Positions 1 through 7,448 of a stretch of 49,559 bases of DNA are shown in pieces; within the stretch, counting starts at the first letter, position 1; every line of letters begins with the position of its first letter. The notes beneath the pieces were generated by a model. The model did not search any database and was not told the DNA's origin. It worked only from the letters and a program-made list of their open reading frames with translations. A program made the position numbers and the translations under genes. Source of the DNA: an uncultured Granulosicoccaceae bacterium (lineage in GTDB: Bacteria; Pseudomonadota; Gammaproteobacteria; Granulosicoccales; Granulosicoccaceae); contig CALISD010000019.1 of assembly GCA_938041955.1 (NCBI GenBank), forward strand, positions 1 to 49,559, read 5' to 3'.

Positions 1-54
1 CCGGAGTTTGCCAGTGAAATACTTGAAAGTGATCGGGTACGTTGGGTGGAATAA
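1..54 (+). CDS. C-terminal tail of an unidentified protein (partial)
   Basis: The first 17 codons of the window are open and end in TAA at 52-54, directly before the next start codon. The tail is acidic and ends in RVRWVE. Too little remains to identify the family. The tight junction (stop followed at once by TTGATG) suggests it is co-transcribed with the acetyltransferase that follows. Confidence 0.5.
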   Translation, partial: PEFASEILESDRVRWVE

Positions 55-57
55 TTG

Positions 58-561
58 ATGCCTGAGATATCTGTTAGACACAGTGCTCGCGATGATATTG
101 CGAATATAGTTAAAGTCTATGGTGGGCGAAATGCGGTTGCCGGTACACTTCAACTTCCTTTTGTGGCTGTTGAGGTTTGGGAGGCGAGACTGAATTCGCC
201 AGCGCCCGGGATGTATAGCCTTGTGGCAGAAGTAGACGCACAACTGGTTGGTCATCTTGGGCTTTCAGTACTTCAAAATCCTCGTCGTAAGCATGCAGCT
301 ACCTTTGGAATGGCGGTGCTAGACGGATTTGAACATAGAGGCATTGGTTCAGCGCTACTGCGAGCCGCAATCGATCAGGCCGACAACTGGCTGGACATTT
401 CAAGAATTGAGATCACAGTCTTTACTGACAACAGTCATGCTATAGCACTATATAAAAAATTTGGATTCAAGGTTGAAGGAGAATTACAATGCTTCGCATT
501 TCGAAATGGTGAATACATTAATGCCTATCAAATGGCCAGACTACGACCTGACAACAGATAG
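58..561 (+). CDS. yhhY: GNAT-family N-acetyltransferase, YhhY-like
   Basis: This is a single-domain GNAT enzyme of 167 residues that would transfer an acetyl group from acetyl-CoA to a small amine or amino acid in the cytosol. The start follows the upstream stop; ATG at 58 is preferred over the TTG at 55. The acetyl-CoA loop lies in the HRGIGSALL stretch (about residue 97-105). The C-terminal part carries ITVFTDNSHAIALYKKFGF and an RNGEYINAY segment. From memory, order and wording match E. coli YhhY (called AaaT, an amino-acid acetyltransferase) along the whole length, including the N-terminal TLQLP segment and PRRKHAATFGM. The natural substrate cannot be read from the sequence. Confidence 0.82.
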   Translation: MPEISVRHSARDDIANIVKVYGGRNAVAGTLQLPFVAVEVWEARLNSPAPGMYSLVAEVDAQLVGHLGLSVLQNPRRKHAATFGMAVLDGFEHRGIGSALLRAAIDQADNWLDISRIEITVFTDNSHAIALYKKFGFKVEGELQCFAFRNGEYINAYQMARLRPDNR

Positions 562-598
562 ATAAAGACACCGTCATGAGAAAACAAAGTAAGTATTT

Positions 599-1312
599 AT
601 GGTGACTCGAATTCAAGTCATTGTAAGTGCGTTGTTAGTGCTATTTGTGATAGCAGTTTTTATCTGGGGGAGAAGCTACTGGGTGCCAGTGGTACGTAAG
701 GTGGTGGGTGATAGAACAACGGCAGATGTTATTGAAAAGTATGGTGCTGAGTCCCGTCTTCGCCTCGGCAAGTACTTTGGCGCCGCGGGAATTCATTATC
801 CGCCAACGTCCGTAACGTTTCTGGCGGTAAAAGACATTGCGGCAATGGAAGTCTGGGCAGGGCATGAAGATGCTCCTGTTTTTATCCATTCGTATCCGAT
901 TCTCGGTTTAAGTGGTGGCCCTGGGCCGAAACTTCGAGAGGGTGATCGACAAGTACCAGAAGGTATGTACGGCATTACCGGTTTTAATCCGAATAGTAGT
1001 TTCCATCTTTCTATGAAACTTAATTACCCGAATGCATTTGATCTTACGCAGGCAAATGCAGAGGATAGGAATGAGCCCGGTACCAACATCTTTATTCATG
1101 GTAAGTCTTCCTCTGTTGGTTGTCTGGCGATGGGTGACTCAGCGATAGAGGAATTATTCGTGCTTGTGCATGATATTGGTGCATCGAATGTTGAAGTGGT
1201 TATATCGCCAAGTGATCCTCGACAGGTGCATTTGTCACCAAACCCGGACTTGTCGTGGGTTGGACCGTTGTATGCGACAATCACAGATAAGTTTTCTCGC
1301 TACCTTCGGTAG
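599..1312 (+). CDS. YkuD-domain protein, YafK/DpaA-like
   Basis: This is a membrane-anchored periplasmic peptidoglycan enzyme of 237 residues. An N-terminal hydrophobic segment (about residues 6-24) followed by basic residues acts as an uncleaved anchor. The C-terminal half has the YkuD fold, with a GGPGPKLREGDRQVPEG segment and the catalytic signature HGKSSSVGCLAMGD, in which the His and Cys are the active-site residues. The segment order resembles E. coli YafK (DpaA), which detaches Braun lipoprotein from peptidoglycan, more than the cross-linking YbiS/YcbB group. Whether it makes or cleaves bonds is open. It follows the acetyltransferase by 37 bases and may share its transcript. Confidence 0.8.
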   Translation: MVTRIQVIVSALLVLFVIAVFIWGRSYWVPVVRKVVGDRTTADVIEKYGAESRLRLGKYFGAAGIHYPPTSVTFLAVKDIAAMEVWAGHEDAPVFIHSYPILGLSGGPGPKLREGDRQVPEGMYGITGFNPNSSFHLSMKLNYPNAFDLTQANAEDRNEPGTNIFIHGKSSSVGCLAMGDSAIEELFVLVHDIGASNVEVVISPSDPRQVHLSPNPDLSWVGPLYATITDKFSRYLR

Positions 1313-1565
1313 TGCTGTTGCCCGGTGGTTTAATATTTTCGATCTGCATTTGGTTGAGAATTATTTTATAGCCGGCGTACTTGGTAATGCTAATTGATTT
1401 TCAGATAGCTCGATGCTGATAACGGGGCAGCTTGTCAGTCTGTGTTGCCGGGCACGATAGTAGGTGACTGCATCAATAAGCGTTGTACAACTTTTTAGAA
1501 ATTCACATTCGTTGACTGGGGGTGAATGTAGACTAGCCGAACCATTACTTTCTGTAATACATAGT

Positions 1566-2291
1566 ATGAGCGACCTTATTGAAGTTGCGGCAAAAAAAAT
1601 AGCTGCAGCAACCAGACCGATCAGCTTTTCCGGTGCTGGCTTAAGTGCGGAATCAGGCATTTCGACTTTTCGTGATAATAGCGAAGACGCGTTGTGGGCT
1701 AATTTTGATCCAACCAGGTTAGCCTCCCAGGAAGGCTTTAAGGCAGATCCCGCCGCGGTGATTGACTGGTATAGCGCCCGTCGTAGGAAGCTGGCGCAAG
1801 CTGTTCCCAATGCTGCACATAAGGCTCTGGGTCAGCAAGCCGGGTGGACTCACATAACACAGAATGTTGATCACCTGCTGGAGCAGGGCGGGGCAGATGC
1901 GAAGCATGTTTTACATTTGCACGGGTCGCTGTTGAAGGACCAATGTAATGCAGACTGCGGTCATACAGAGGTAATTGATTTGAATGATCCACCCGGGCTG
2001 CGAGATTGCCCTGATTGCGGTAACCGAATGCGTCCTTCTGTTGTTTGGTTTGGTGAATCCCTGCGGCAGCACGTTCTGAATCGGGCAACAGCTGAAGCTG
2101 CAGAAGCAGACCTGCTACTGGTAATAGGAACCAGTGCGGTGGTATACCCAGCGGCGGGTCTTATTCCCCTTGCAAGCGAAGCCGGTGCCGATATTATTTT
2201 TGTGAATACTGAAGCATCTGAGATGGCTGACGGCAAAAGCATTGAAATTATAGGCAAAGCTGGAGACGTGTTACCACTGCTATTTAAGTAA
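1566..2291 (+). CDS. NAD-dependent protein deacylase, Sir2 family
   Basis: This is a cytosolic sirtuin of 241 residues that removes acyl groups from lysines using NAD. The reading frame is open further upstream to 1464, but the ATG at 1566 places the Sir2 domain at the normal distance from the start. Visible motifs, in order: GAGLSAESGISTFR (NAD-binding loop), TQNVDHLLEQGG, the catalytic His in LHGS, and four zinc-binding cysteines as CNADC and CPDC about 28 residues apart. GTSAVVYPAAGL closes the Rossmann fold. No partner acetyltransferase of Pat type is adjacent; the YhhY-like gene two genes upstream acts on small molecules. It ends 146 bases from the convergent gene at 2438; no clear terminator is visible between them. 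Confidence 0.9.
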   Translation: MSDLIEVAAKKIAAATRPISFSGAGLSAESGISTFRDNSEDALWANFDPTRLASQEGFKADPAAVIDWYSARRRKLAQAVPNAAHKALGQQAGWTHITQNVDHLLEQGGADAKHVLHLHGSLLKDQCNADCGHTEVIDLNDPPGLRDCPDCGNRMRPSVVWFGESLRQHVLNRATAEAAEADLLLVIGTSAVVYPAAGLIPLASEAGADIIFVNTEASEMADGKSIEIIGKAGDVLPLLFK

Positions 2292-2437
2292 CTATGCAGG
2301 CACAGCTGCCGTAGTCATGGGCGTGCAGCGTTCGTTCTCAAGTACACGAACTCTGACCTCGTGAGCATGACCGAAAATTCGCGAAAGAGTGAATAATCAG
2401 CCGAAAATATAAACGTATTTTCTTCATCGATGAGTTG

Positions 2438-3658
2438 TTACGGCGTTTCACACCAATTGTTTTTTACGGCATTAGGTGCGTCGCCGGTGTCATCATGTTT
2501 CAAATAGACCAGTACATCCCGCCGGGCTTTCTGTTGTTCAATAAACCATTCGTTCCAGATGTTGAGCTCTTCAGCTGTATAGGAAGTTTTACGCAAGCGC
2601 GCATAAACAAAGTCGGCGGAGACAAATTTCACAGGAGAGCTATTTTCTGAATCACCTGATACACAAGCGATGTTGTTCTTTTGAAGTTGTTCTAGCACTT
2701 CATCATTGATCCAGCTTTTATGTCGGAACTCTATGGAGTAGCGTGGCCCGGCTGGAAGTGCGGATAGTAAGTTACCAAGCCTTTCGTTGTCGTGTTCAAA
2801 ATCTGGTGGCAGCTGAAACAAAATGCAGCCAAGCCTTGAGCCGAGAACGCCACAGCGTGCTACAAAATCCCGGATGGAATGCTTTGCTTCTGTATTCAAT
2901 CGCATTTGATGGGTTACGCGGCGATGTGCCTTTAACGCGAACTGAAAGTCACTCGGTGTTTGCGATTTCCATTGCTCTATGACCTTCTCTGAGGGGAATC
3001 TGTAAAACGTGTTGTTAATCTCGACAGATGGAAGTAACCCGGAATAATATTGTAACAGGTCTGCTGTTTTGGCATTTTCGGGAAAGAAATTGCCCTTCCA
3101 TTGCGGGTAGCTGAAGCCGGAGGTGCCACAGTAGATCTTACCTGAGGGCTTAACCGCATCTGGTAAATCAGTAAGCACCGCTGCTGCTTTAACTTTATCT
3201 GGCGTGTTTTTGAAATATTTAATACTTGCCTGCATTGTCGCAATGGTTTTTGTACCGAAACCTTTGGTCTTTGCCAGGCGTCCATCATCAATTGCTGCTT
3301 CGAGGTCACCTGTGCTTTCAATGCCAAGTTCTTTCCAAAGCGTTTTTACACGCTTTGGGCCAAGCCCGCGGAAGCGCAATAGCTGTGGCAATGCTTCTGG
3401 AACCTGATTGCGAATGTCTTCAAGGTCGTTTGATGTGCCGCTTATCATCAGGTCTGTTATTAGCTTTGCAGTACTCTTCCCGATAGTGGCTATATCAGTG
3501 ACTTGTTCGGCTTTAACCATGGCATTAAGATCACCAGACCAATCATCCAGGGCGCTTGCTGCGTTGCGAAACGCCATGTATTCAAATCGGCTCGCTTCGA
3601 CAATCTCCAGCAAGTCGGCCATTTCTTTAAGTGATTCAACGACTTCGTCTTTGTCCAT
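2438..3658 (-). CDS. Fusion protein: PolX-type N-terminal HhH region joined to a DUF72 (YecE-like) barrel
   Basis: This 406-residue protein has two recognisable parts. Residues 1 to about 155 match the N-terminal region of bacterial family X DNA polymerase: an 8-kDa-like helical domain followed by helix-hairpin-helix segments (IGKSTAKLITDLM, FRGLGPKRVKTLWKELGI, TKGFGTKTIATMQASI). Residues about 168-400 are DUF72: IYCGTSGFSYPQWKGNFFPE, SVEINNTFYRFPS, FALKAHRRVTH, LFQLPPDF and SIEFRHKSW. No polymerase palm/fingers or PHP exonuclease domain is present, so a DUF72 barrel sits where those would be. DUF72 function is unknown to me; the HhH part predicts non-specific DNA binding. The gene lies 8 bases downstream of the amidotransferase-like gene and is probably co-transcribed with it. 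Confidence 0.85.
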   Translation of the reverse strand: MDKDEVVESLKEMADLLEIVEASRFEYMAFRNAASALDDWSGDLNAMVKAEQVTDIATIGKSTAKLITDLMISGTSNDLEDIRNQVPEALPQLLRFRGLGPKRVKTLWKELGIESTGDLEAAIDDGRLAKTKGFGTKTIATMQASIKYFKNTPDKVKAAAVLTDLPDAVKPSGKIYCGTSGFSYPQWKGNFFPENAKTADLLQYYSGLLPSVEINNTFYRFPSEKVIEQWKSQTPSDFQFALKAHRRVTHQMRLNTEAKHSIRDFVARCGVLGSRLGCILFQLPPDFEHDNERLGNLLSALPAGPRYSIEFRHKSWINDEVLEQLQKNNIACVSGDSENSSPVKFVSADFVYARLRKTSYTAEELNIWNEWFIEQQKARRDVLVYLKHDDTGDAPNAVKNNWCETP

Positions 3659-3666
3659 GGCATTAG

Positions 3667-4374
3667 TTATGGTGTTTGTAGATTTTTACTAGCAGCTTCT
3701 AAAAAAGCGATTATCAATGCATGGGTATTATTCAACAATGCAGACCGCTCCGGTTGAAATGCGGTACCAATATAAAATGGATGATTGTTAAGCTCAACAA
3801 TTCTCGGGTCACCGTCGGAATCAAAGCCGGAGAAAGTCATGTCTGTATCTTCGAATAGTGATAGGTACTCTGCGTTAACGCCAAAACCACAATTGTATTG
3901 CTCTTCTATCAATTCGGATTTGATAATCGAATAGACCTGACTTGGGTTATTGATTTTGATAGCGCCCGGTTTCTCGCGCAATGCGCAATACATCGCACTG
4001 ATAAGCGGCATGCTGGTGTCAGGGTTGTCTTCAACGCTATCGGCATCGGTATGGCCGAGTGCGTTTTGTGCATACTCAAGCACTGCGTGTTGATAGCCAC
4101 CACAAGTGCCTAGAAACGGAGTTTCATTTTCACGGGCGAATTGGATAGCCGATATGACTTTTGCAGCATCGGCATAGGGGCTGTTAGGTACGCACCATAT
4201 GCCGTTGTAGCTTGATAGATCTTTTAAGTTTATTTGGCTGGAATGTATCCAGTCAGCGTGAGAGTCAATTGAAAGACTCTCTGCAGCAAGCTGCAATGCC
4301 TTAGGTATGGCGCGATGCGCTATGACGCCGGCTGAGTGGTCACCAAGCAGAGCTACTTTTGTTGCCATATTCAT
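3667..4374 (-). CDS. Stand-alone CTP-synthase-type class I glutamine amidotransferase domain
   Basis: This 235-residue protein has the fold of the C-terminal amidotransferase half of CTP synthase without the synthetase half. The nucleophile elbow is GTCGGYQHA with Cys91, and an N-terminal VALLGDHSAG and a GIWCVPNSPYAD stretch fit the family. The segment that in CTP synthase reads FHPE, holding the catalytic His and Glu, here reads FQPE (Gln207, Glu209), so the triad His is replaced. Such proteins are annotated as CTP synthase C-terminal region-related. Start ATG at 4372-4374; a second ATG two codons later is possible. It is the first gene of a two-gene unit and follows a strong terminator of the preceding operon, so it needs its own promoter between 4375 and about 4386. 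Confidence 0.78.
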   Translation of the reverse strand: MNMATKVALLGDHSAGVIAHRAIPKALQLAAESLSIDSHADWIHSSQINLKDLSSYNGIWCVPNSPYADAAKVISAIQFARENETPFLGTCGGYQHAVLEYAQNALGHTDADSVEDNPDTSMPLISAMYCALREKPGAIKINNPSQVYSIIKSELIEEQYNCGFGVNAEYLSLFEDTDMTFSGFDSDGDPRIVELNNHPFYIGTAFQPERSALLNNTHALIIAFLEAASKNLQTP

Positions 4375-4386
4375 TTCTCTTCCACG

Positions 4387-4417
4387 AAAAACGGCGGCAC
4401 TTAAAAGCGCCGCCGTT
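4387..4417 (-). terminator. Rho-independent terminator after the BMP binding-protein gene
   Basis: Perfect 9-bp arms AACGGCGGC (4390-4398) and GCCGCCGTT (4409-4417) flank a 10-base loop. On the minus strand the stem is followed by a run of T, from the A-run at 4387-4391. It lies about 105 bases past the stop codon of the binding-protein gene and just before the start of the amidotransferase gene, so it separates the two units. Confidence 0.85.
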
Positions 4418-4523
4418 CAGGTTACTACTATTTGGAGCTTATACGTAACGAAAATGATCGATAAGAACGCACCGTCAGCGCGTTCGCAGTAAGCTCGGTT
4501 CTGCCGCGTGGCTCCTGTGATGG

Positions 4524-5633
4524 CTACTTGGGAAGCGAGCCTTCAATACCTTTCACATACCAATCCATAGAAACCAGAGTAGGAAAGTCTTTCAGGTGCT
4601 TTTCACCGGCTGCACAATCTTCGGCCAGTTCACCGTCTTGCTTGTAGATCGGGCATGGCAAAGCGTGACGCTCGCCACTGCGCAGCGCGGCTTCAAGTGC
4701 CATAGCCTCTGCTTTTAGCTCATCAGACATATTGCTGTAGTCTGCCATTTCAACCATGCCGATGCCATTGCCCTGACCGTCTTTAGACAGACCCCACCAG
4801 GTATCAGACTGGCTCCATGAACCGTCCATTGCAGCAGCAACACGATCTACATAGTAGCTATCCCAGTTATCAACAATAGATACCAGGTGGCTGGTGGCGC
4901 CAAAGCGTGACATGTTTGACGCTTGACCGAACGCGTAAACACCTTCGTTCTTTTCAGCAATTGCCATGGCGGCCGGGCTATCGGTGTGCTGAACAATAAT
5001 ATCTGCACCGGCATCTATAAATGCCTGGGCAGCTTCAGCTTCTTTAGCAGGGTCAAACCACGTGAATACCCATTTAACGTCTACCACTGCATCCGGGTTG
5101 TGCTTTGCCAGTTCAGTTTGAAAAGCGTTGATGCCGCGAACTACTTCAGGAATAGGAAAAGATGCGATGTAACCGATCTTGTTGGTCTTGGTCGTTTTAG
5201 CAGCGATCAAACCTTGTACGGCACGGCCTTCATAAAATCGCGCAGAGAAAGTAGATATGTTATCTGTATCGCGCTTGAAGCCGGTGGCGTGTTCGAATTT
5301 TACATCCGGGTATTGCGCCGCCACTTCATTGGTAGGGTCCATAAAACCGAATGACGTAGTGAAGATAATGTCATGGCCGGTCTCTGCCAGCTGGGTGATT
5401 GACTTAACGGCTTCTGCACCTTCTGGCACGTTTTCAAGGTAGGTGGTTTCAACTTTGTCGCCAAATTCTTTTTCGATAGCGAGTCGACCGATATCGTGGC
5501 GGTATGTCCAACCCAAATCACCTATGGGGCCGACGTAGACAAAGCCTACTTTGGTTTTGTCGGCATGGGCGACGCCCGTGGTCAGTGCGGCTGCTAAAAG
5601 TGAAGCAGTTACGGCAGTTAAAATTCTCTTCAT
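4524..5633 (-). CDS. BMP-family ABC transporter substrate-binding protein (purine/nucleoside class)
   Basis: This is the periplasmic solute-binding protein of the importer encoded at 7449-11043. The reading frame is open upstream to 5705, but the ATG at 5631-5633 gives a clean signal peptide (MKRIL, hydrophobic run, then AHA-DK), for a product of 369 residues. The BMP domain follows: GFVYVGPIGDLGWTYRHDIGR, FTTSFGFMDPTNEVAAQYP, and DIIVQHTDSPAAM. BMP proteins usually bind nucleosides or purines. From memory, the GWTYRHD version resembles purine-binding members from alphaproteobacteria. Two Cys near the C-terminus (CPIY and EDCAAG) could form a disulfide. A strong terminator follows. It is separated from the permeases by dpkA and a 266-base gap, so it may have its own promoter to allow higher expression. 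Confidence 0.9.
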   Translation of the reverse strand: MKRILTAVTASLLAAALTTGVAHADKTKVGFVYVGPIGDLGWTYRHDIGRLAIEKEFGDKVETTYLENVPEGAEAVKSITQLAETGHDIIFTTSFGFMDPTNEVAAQYPDVKFEHATGFKRDTDNISTFSARFYEGRAVQGLIAAKTTKTNKIGYIASFPIPEVVRGINAFQTELAKHNPDAVVDVKWVFTWFDPAKEAEAAQAFIDAGADIIVQHTDSPAAMAIAEKNEGVYAFGQASNMSRFGATSHLVSIVDNWDSYYVDRVAAAMDGSWSQSDTWWGLSKDGQGNGIGMVEMADYSNMSDELKAEAMALEAALRSGERHALPCPIYKQDGELAEDCAAGEKHLKDFPTLVSMDWYVKGIEGSLPK

Positions 5634-5899
5634 CGGTGATCTCGGTTTTCGACCCGGTGCGTTCGGGCGGTGGTTTAACGATAATATCTGACTAATTGCC
5701 AGCAATAATGCCAGTCATAAATATTGATTGCTTGTGGAGCGGTGGCTGAATCCGAAGCATTGTAGATGCTGATCGAATTGCCAATCGACATGGATATTAT
5801 GCAATATATTCTAGCGAGGAGCACCTTCGAAAGTTGCGCCAACTGCAGATAACTTGTCTGTTCGTGACCCATTCGCCCTGGATTGTATGCACCTGCTGG

Positions 5900-6901
5900 C
5901 TACAGCAGCGCTCTGATCTGATCGAGCAATTCATTGTTTACCTTACGCGGTCCGGTATCGCCTCGATTGTCATGCCGTCGCTGGCCTGGAAGGCGGACGC
6001 CCTCAAGACCGGAAAGCCGGGTAAAGAACGTTTCGCAATGCGCTTCCCAGTCGTCCCCGGCGATTACTTCGGGCGACATCGCCATCAATAATTCACCACC
6101 ACGGGCAGGGCCGCCGTCGTTATTATCATTCTGTGCGGCCTCAAAACTGAATTGCTCACTTATAAGGCCGGCGGCAAGTAGCTCGACCATGGTGGCGATT
6201 GCAGAACCTTTGTGACCACCGAAAGGCAAAAGTACGCCGCCCTCTGCGATCATATTGGGGTCTGTAGTAGGGTTGCCTTCACTGTCCAGGCCTGTGCCGG
6301 GGGGTATTTCATGGCCGTCTCTTGCTGCGATCTGAATATCGCCCAGTGCCCGTGCTGATGTGGCCATATCAAACACCCATGGCGTCTTGCCGGGACGCGG
6401 CCATGCCACTGAAATCGGGTTGGTGCCGAACAATGCTTTGGTTGCGCCTGTAGGTGCAACTTTCGGCTTTGCGACAGTGAACGCTAAGCCAACCAATCCG
6501 TGTTCCGCCAGTTTTTCTGTCTCTGGCCACAGGGCGGCAAAGTGATAGGTATTAACGATTGGCATCAAGGCGATGCCAAAGGTGCTGGCGGCCTCAGCCA
6601 GTAGCGGTACACCACGTTCAATGGCAAGCGGTGTAAAACCCCCGTCGCCCTGCATTCGTATAACCGCCGGAGTAACGGTTTCGGCGGTCGGGTTTGCCTG
6701 ACCGTTAACTTTGCCACTGCGCAGCGCGCTGACATAGCCTGGTATTCTGAACATACCATGTGACTCAGAGCCATCACGTTCGGCGGTACTGACAGTGGTG
6801 GCAATGGACAAAGCGTTCTGTTCATTACAACCATTGGCGAGCAATGCTTTGTAGGCAAGATCGTGAATTTCTGCGACGGTGATATCGGTAGTGTCTGCCA
6901 T
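5900..6901 (-). CDS. dpkA: Delta1-piperideine-2-carboxylate / delta1-pyrroline-2-carboxylate reductase (Ldh2 family)
   Basis: This is an NAD(P)H-dependent reductase of the malate/L-lactate dehydrogenase-2 superfamily, 333 residues, cytosolic. The ATG at 6899-6901 is preferred because GGAG sits six bases upstream; a TTG lies 12 bases earlier. Visible features are SHGMFRIPGYVSALRSGKV with the conserved active-site His, YHFAALWPE, LFGTNPIS, FDMATSARALGDIQIAARDG, NPTTDPN and LLPFGGHKGSA. From memory these segments match Pseudomonas DpkA/LhpD, which reduces cyclic imines to L-pipecolate or L-proline in D-lysine, D-proline or hydroxyproline catabolism. Other Ldh2 members (ureidoglycolate or sulfolactate dehydrogenase) are possible but fit less well. 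It sits inside the BMP transporter locus, hinting that an imported solute feeds it, though this is inference. Confidence 0.75.
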   Translation of the reverse strand: MADTTDITVAEIHDLAYKALLANGCNEQNALSIATTVSTAERDGSESHGMFRIPGYVSALRSGKVNGQANPTAETVTPAVIRMQGDGGFTPLAIERGVPLLAEAASTFGIALMPIVNTYHFAALWPETEKLAEHGLVGLAFTVAKPKVAPTGATKALFGTNPISVAWPRPGKTPWVFDMATSARALGDIQIAARDGHEIPPGTGLDSEGNPTTDPNMIAEGGVLLPFGGHKGSAIATMVELLAAGLISEQFSFEAAQNDNNDGGPARGGELLMAMSPEVIAGDDWEAHCETFFTRLSGLEGVRLPGQRRHDNRGDTGPRKVNNELLDQIRALL

Positions 6902-6995
6902 CAGTAGCTCCAAAGCTGTTTTAAGTATTATACGGTGTCTTTGCTGTCTCGCTAGTAGTAACCCGACACTTCAAGAGAGTGGGAAACTTAATTGA

Positions 6996-7102
6996 CCGGG
7001 TTGTCAGTTTAAAGCTCGAACTGTCTTGTTCGTGCGTCATCGATTTGCTGGACGTGAGTTCGTGAGGTGCTTTCCACTCGCTCACGCGTCGGGTTTCCGT
7101 GG
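6996..7102. repeat. Direct repeat, copy 1 (about 107 bp)
   Basis: It shares an extended imperfect match with 7267-7375: GTTTAAAGCTC near the left, ATTTGCTG in the middle, GTGAGGTGC, then a near-identical right end CACTCGCTCACGCGTCGGG followed by TTTCCGTGG. The right end is the best conserved part and recurs elsewhere in the window in inverted orientation. Confidence 0.75.
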
Positions 7103-7208
7103 GTGTCTATTCCTGATGCGGTTTTTTTCCTTTTTTGGTGTTCGGACGTTTGGCTTGGTGGGTTCGGAGTAACTGAGTAGTAGTGAGTGTGGAAGTTTGA
7201 GTGTGTAA

Positions 7209-7240
7209 GGATCAAGGGATCCCGACGCGTTAGCGAGTGG
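7209..7240 (+). repeat. Dispersed repeat core, plus orientation
   Basis: Reads GGATCAAGG, three bases, then CCCGACGCGTTAGCGAGTGG. The last 20 bases differ at one position from the reverse complement of the right end of both long repeats. It lies between them in opposite orientation, so transcripts of this region could fold back. Confidence 0.7.
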
Positions 7241-7266
7241 GTGTTCTGGTGTGATGGTTCATCGAT

Positions 7267-7375
7267 CCGGTTGTCGGTTTAAAGCTCAACAGTTTCTTGC
7301 TTTTGTGTGTCGGCTATTTGCTGACGAGCCGGTTGTGAGGTGCATGCCACTCGCTCACGCGTCGGGTTTCCGTGG
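7267..7375. repeat. Direct repeat, copy 2 (about 109 bp)
   Basis: Second copy of the element at 6996-7102, in the same orientation, with point differences and small indels in the middle and an identical 28-base right end (7347-7374). It lies about 75 bases downstream, in the transcription sense, of the second permease gene. Confidence 0.75.
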
Positions 7376-7408
7376 ATCCGGATGCTTTGCGTGTCTGCTG
7401 CCTGTAAT

Positions 7409-7428
7409 CTCATTCTGGCTAGAATGAG
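7409..7428. other. Small hairpin after the second permease gene
   Basis: Perfect arms CTCATTCT and AGAATGAG with a 4-base loop, 20 bases past the permease stop codon. There is no T-run on the minus strand, so it is not a standard intrinsic terminator. It could protect the 3' end of the transporter mRNA. Confidence 0.45.
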
Positions 7429-7448
7429 AAGCATCGTGTTAAGTGCTA

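Larger units (their letters stand above)
6902..7448. other. Repeat-bearing intergenic region
   Basis: This 547-base region between permease and dpkA has no convincing gene. Open frames here are short and have no recognisable domain. It contains two diverged copies of a roughly 108-base direct repeat, a third short inverted copy of the repeat core between them, and a small hairpin near 7409-7428. These are listed separately. Confidence 0.6.

Noticed and set aside
5900..6901. Ldh2-family gene as (R)-sulfolactate dehydrogenase (ComC) feeding xsc
   Set aside because: The attraction was nearness to xsc, but the sequence segments fit DpkA much better from memory and the two genes are divergent across a whole importer operon.
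7009..7215. 68-residue minus-strand open frame containing GNPTRERVES
   Set aside because: It is a read-through of the direct repeat at 6996-7102 and has no ribosome site or recognisable domain.
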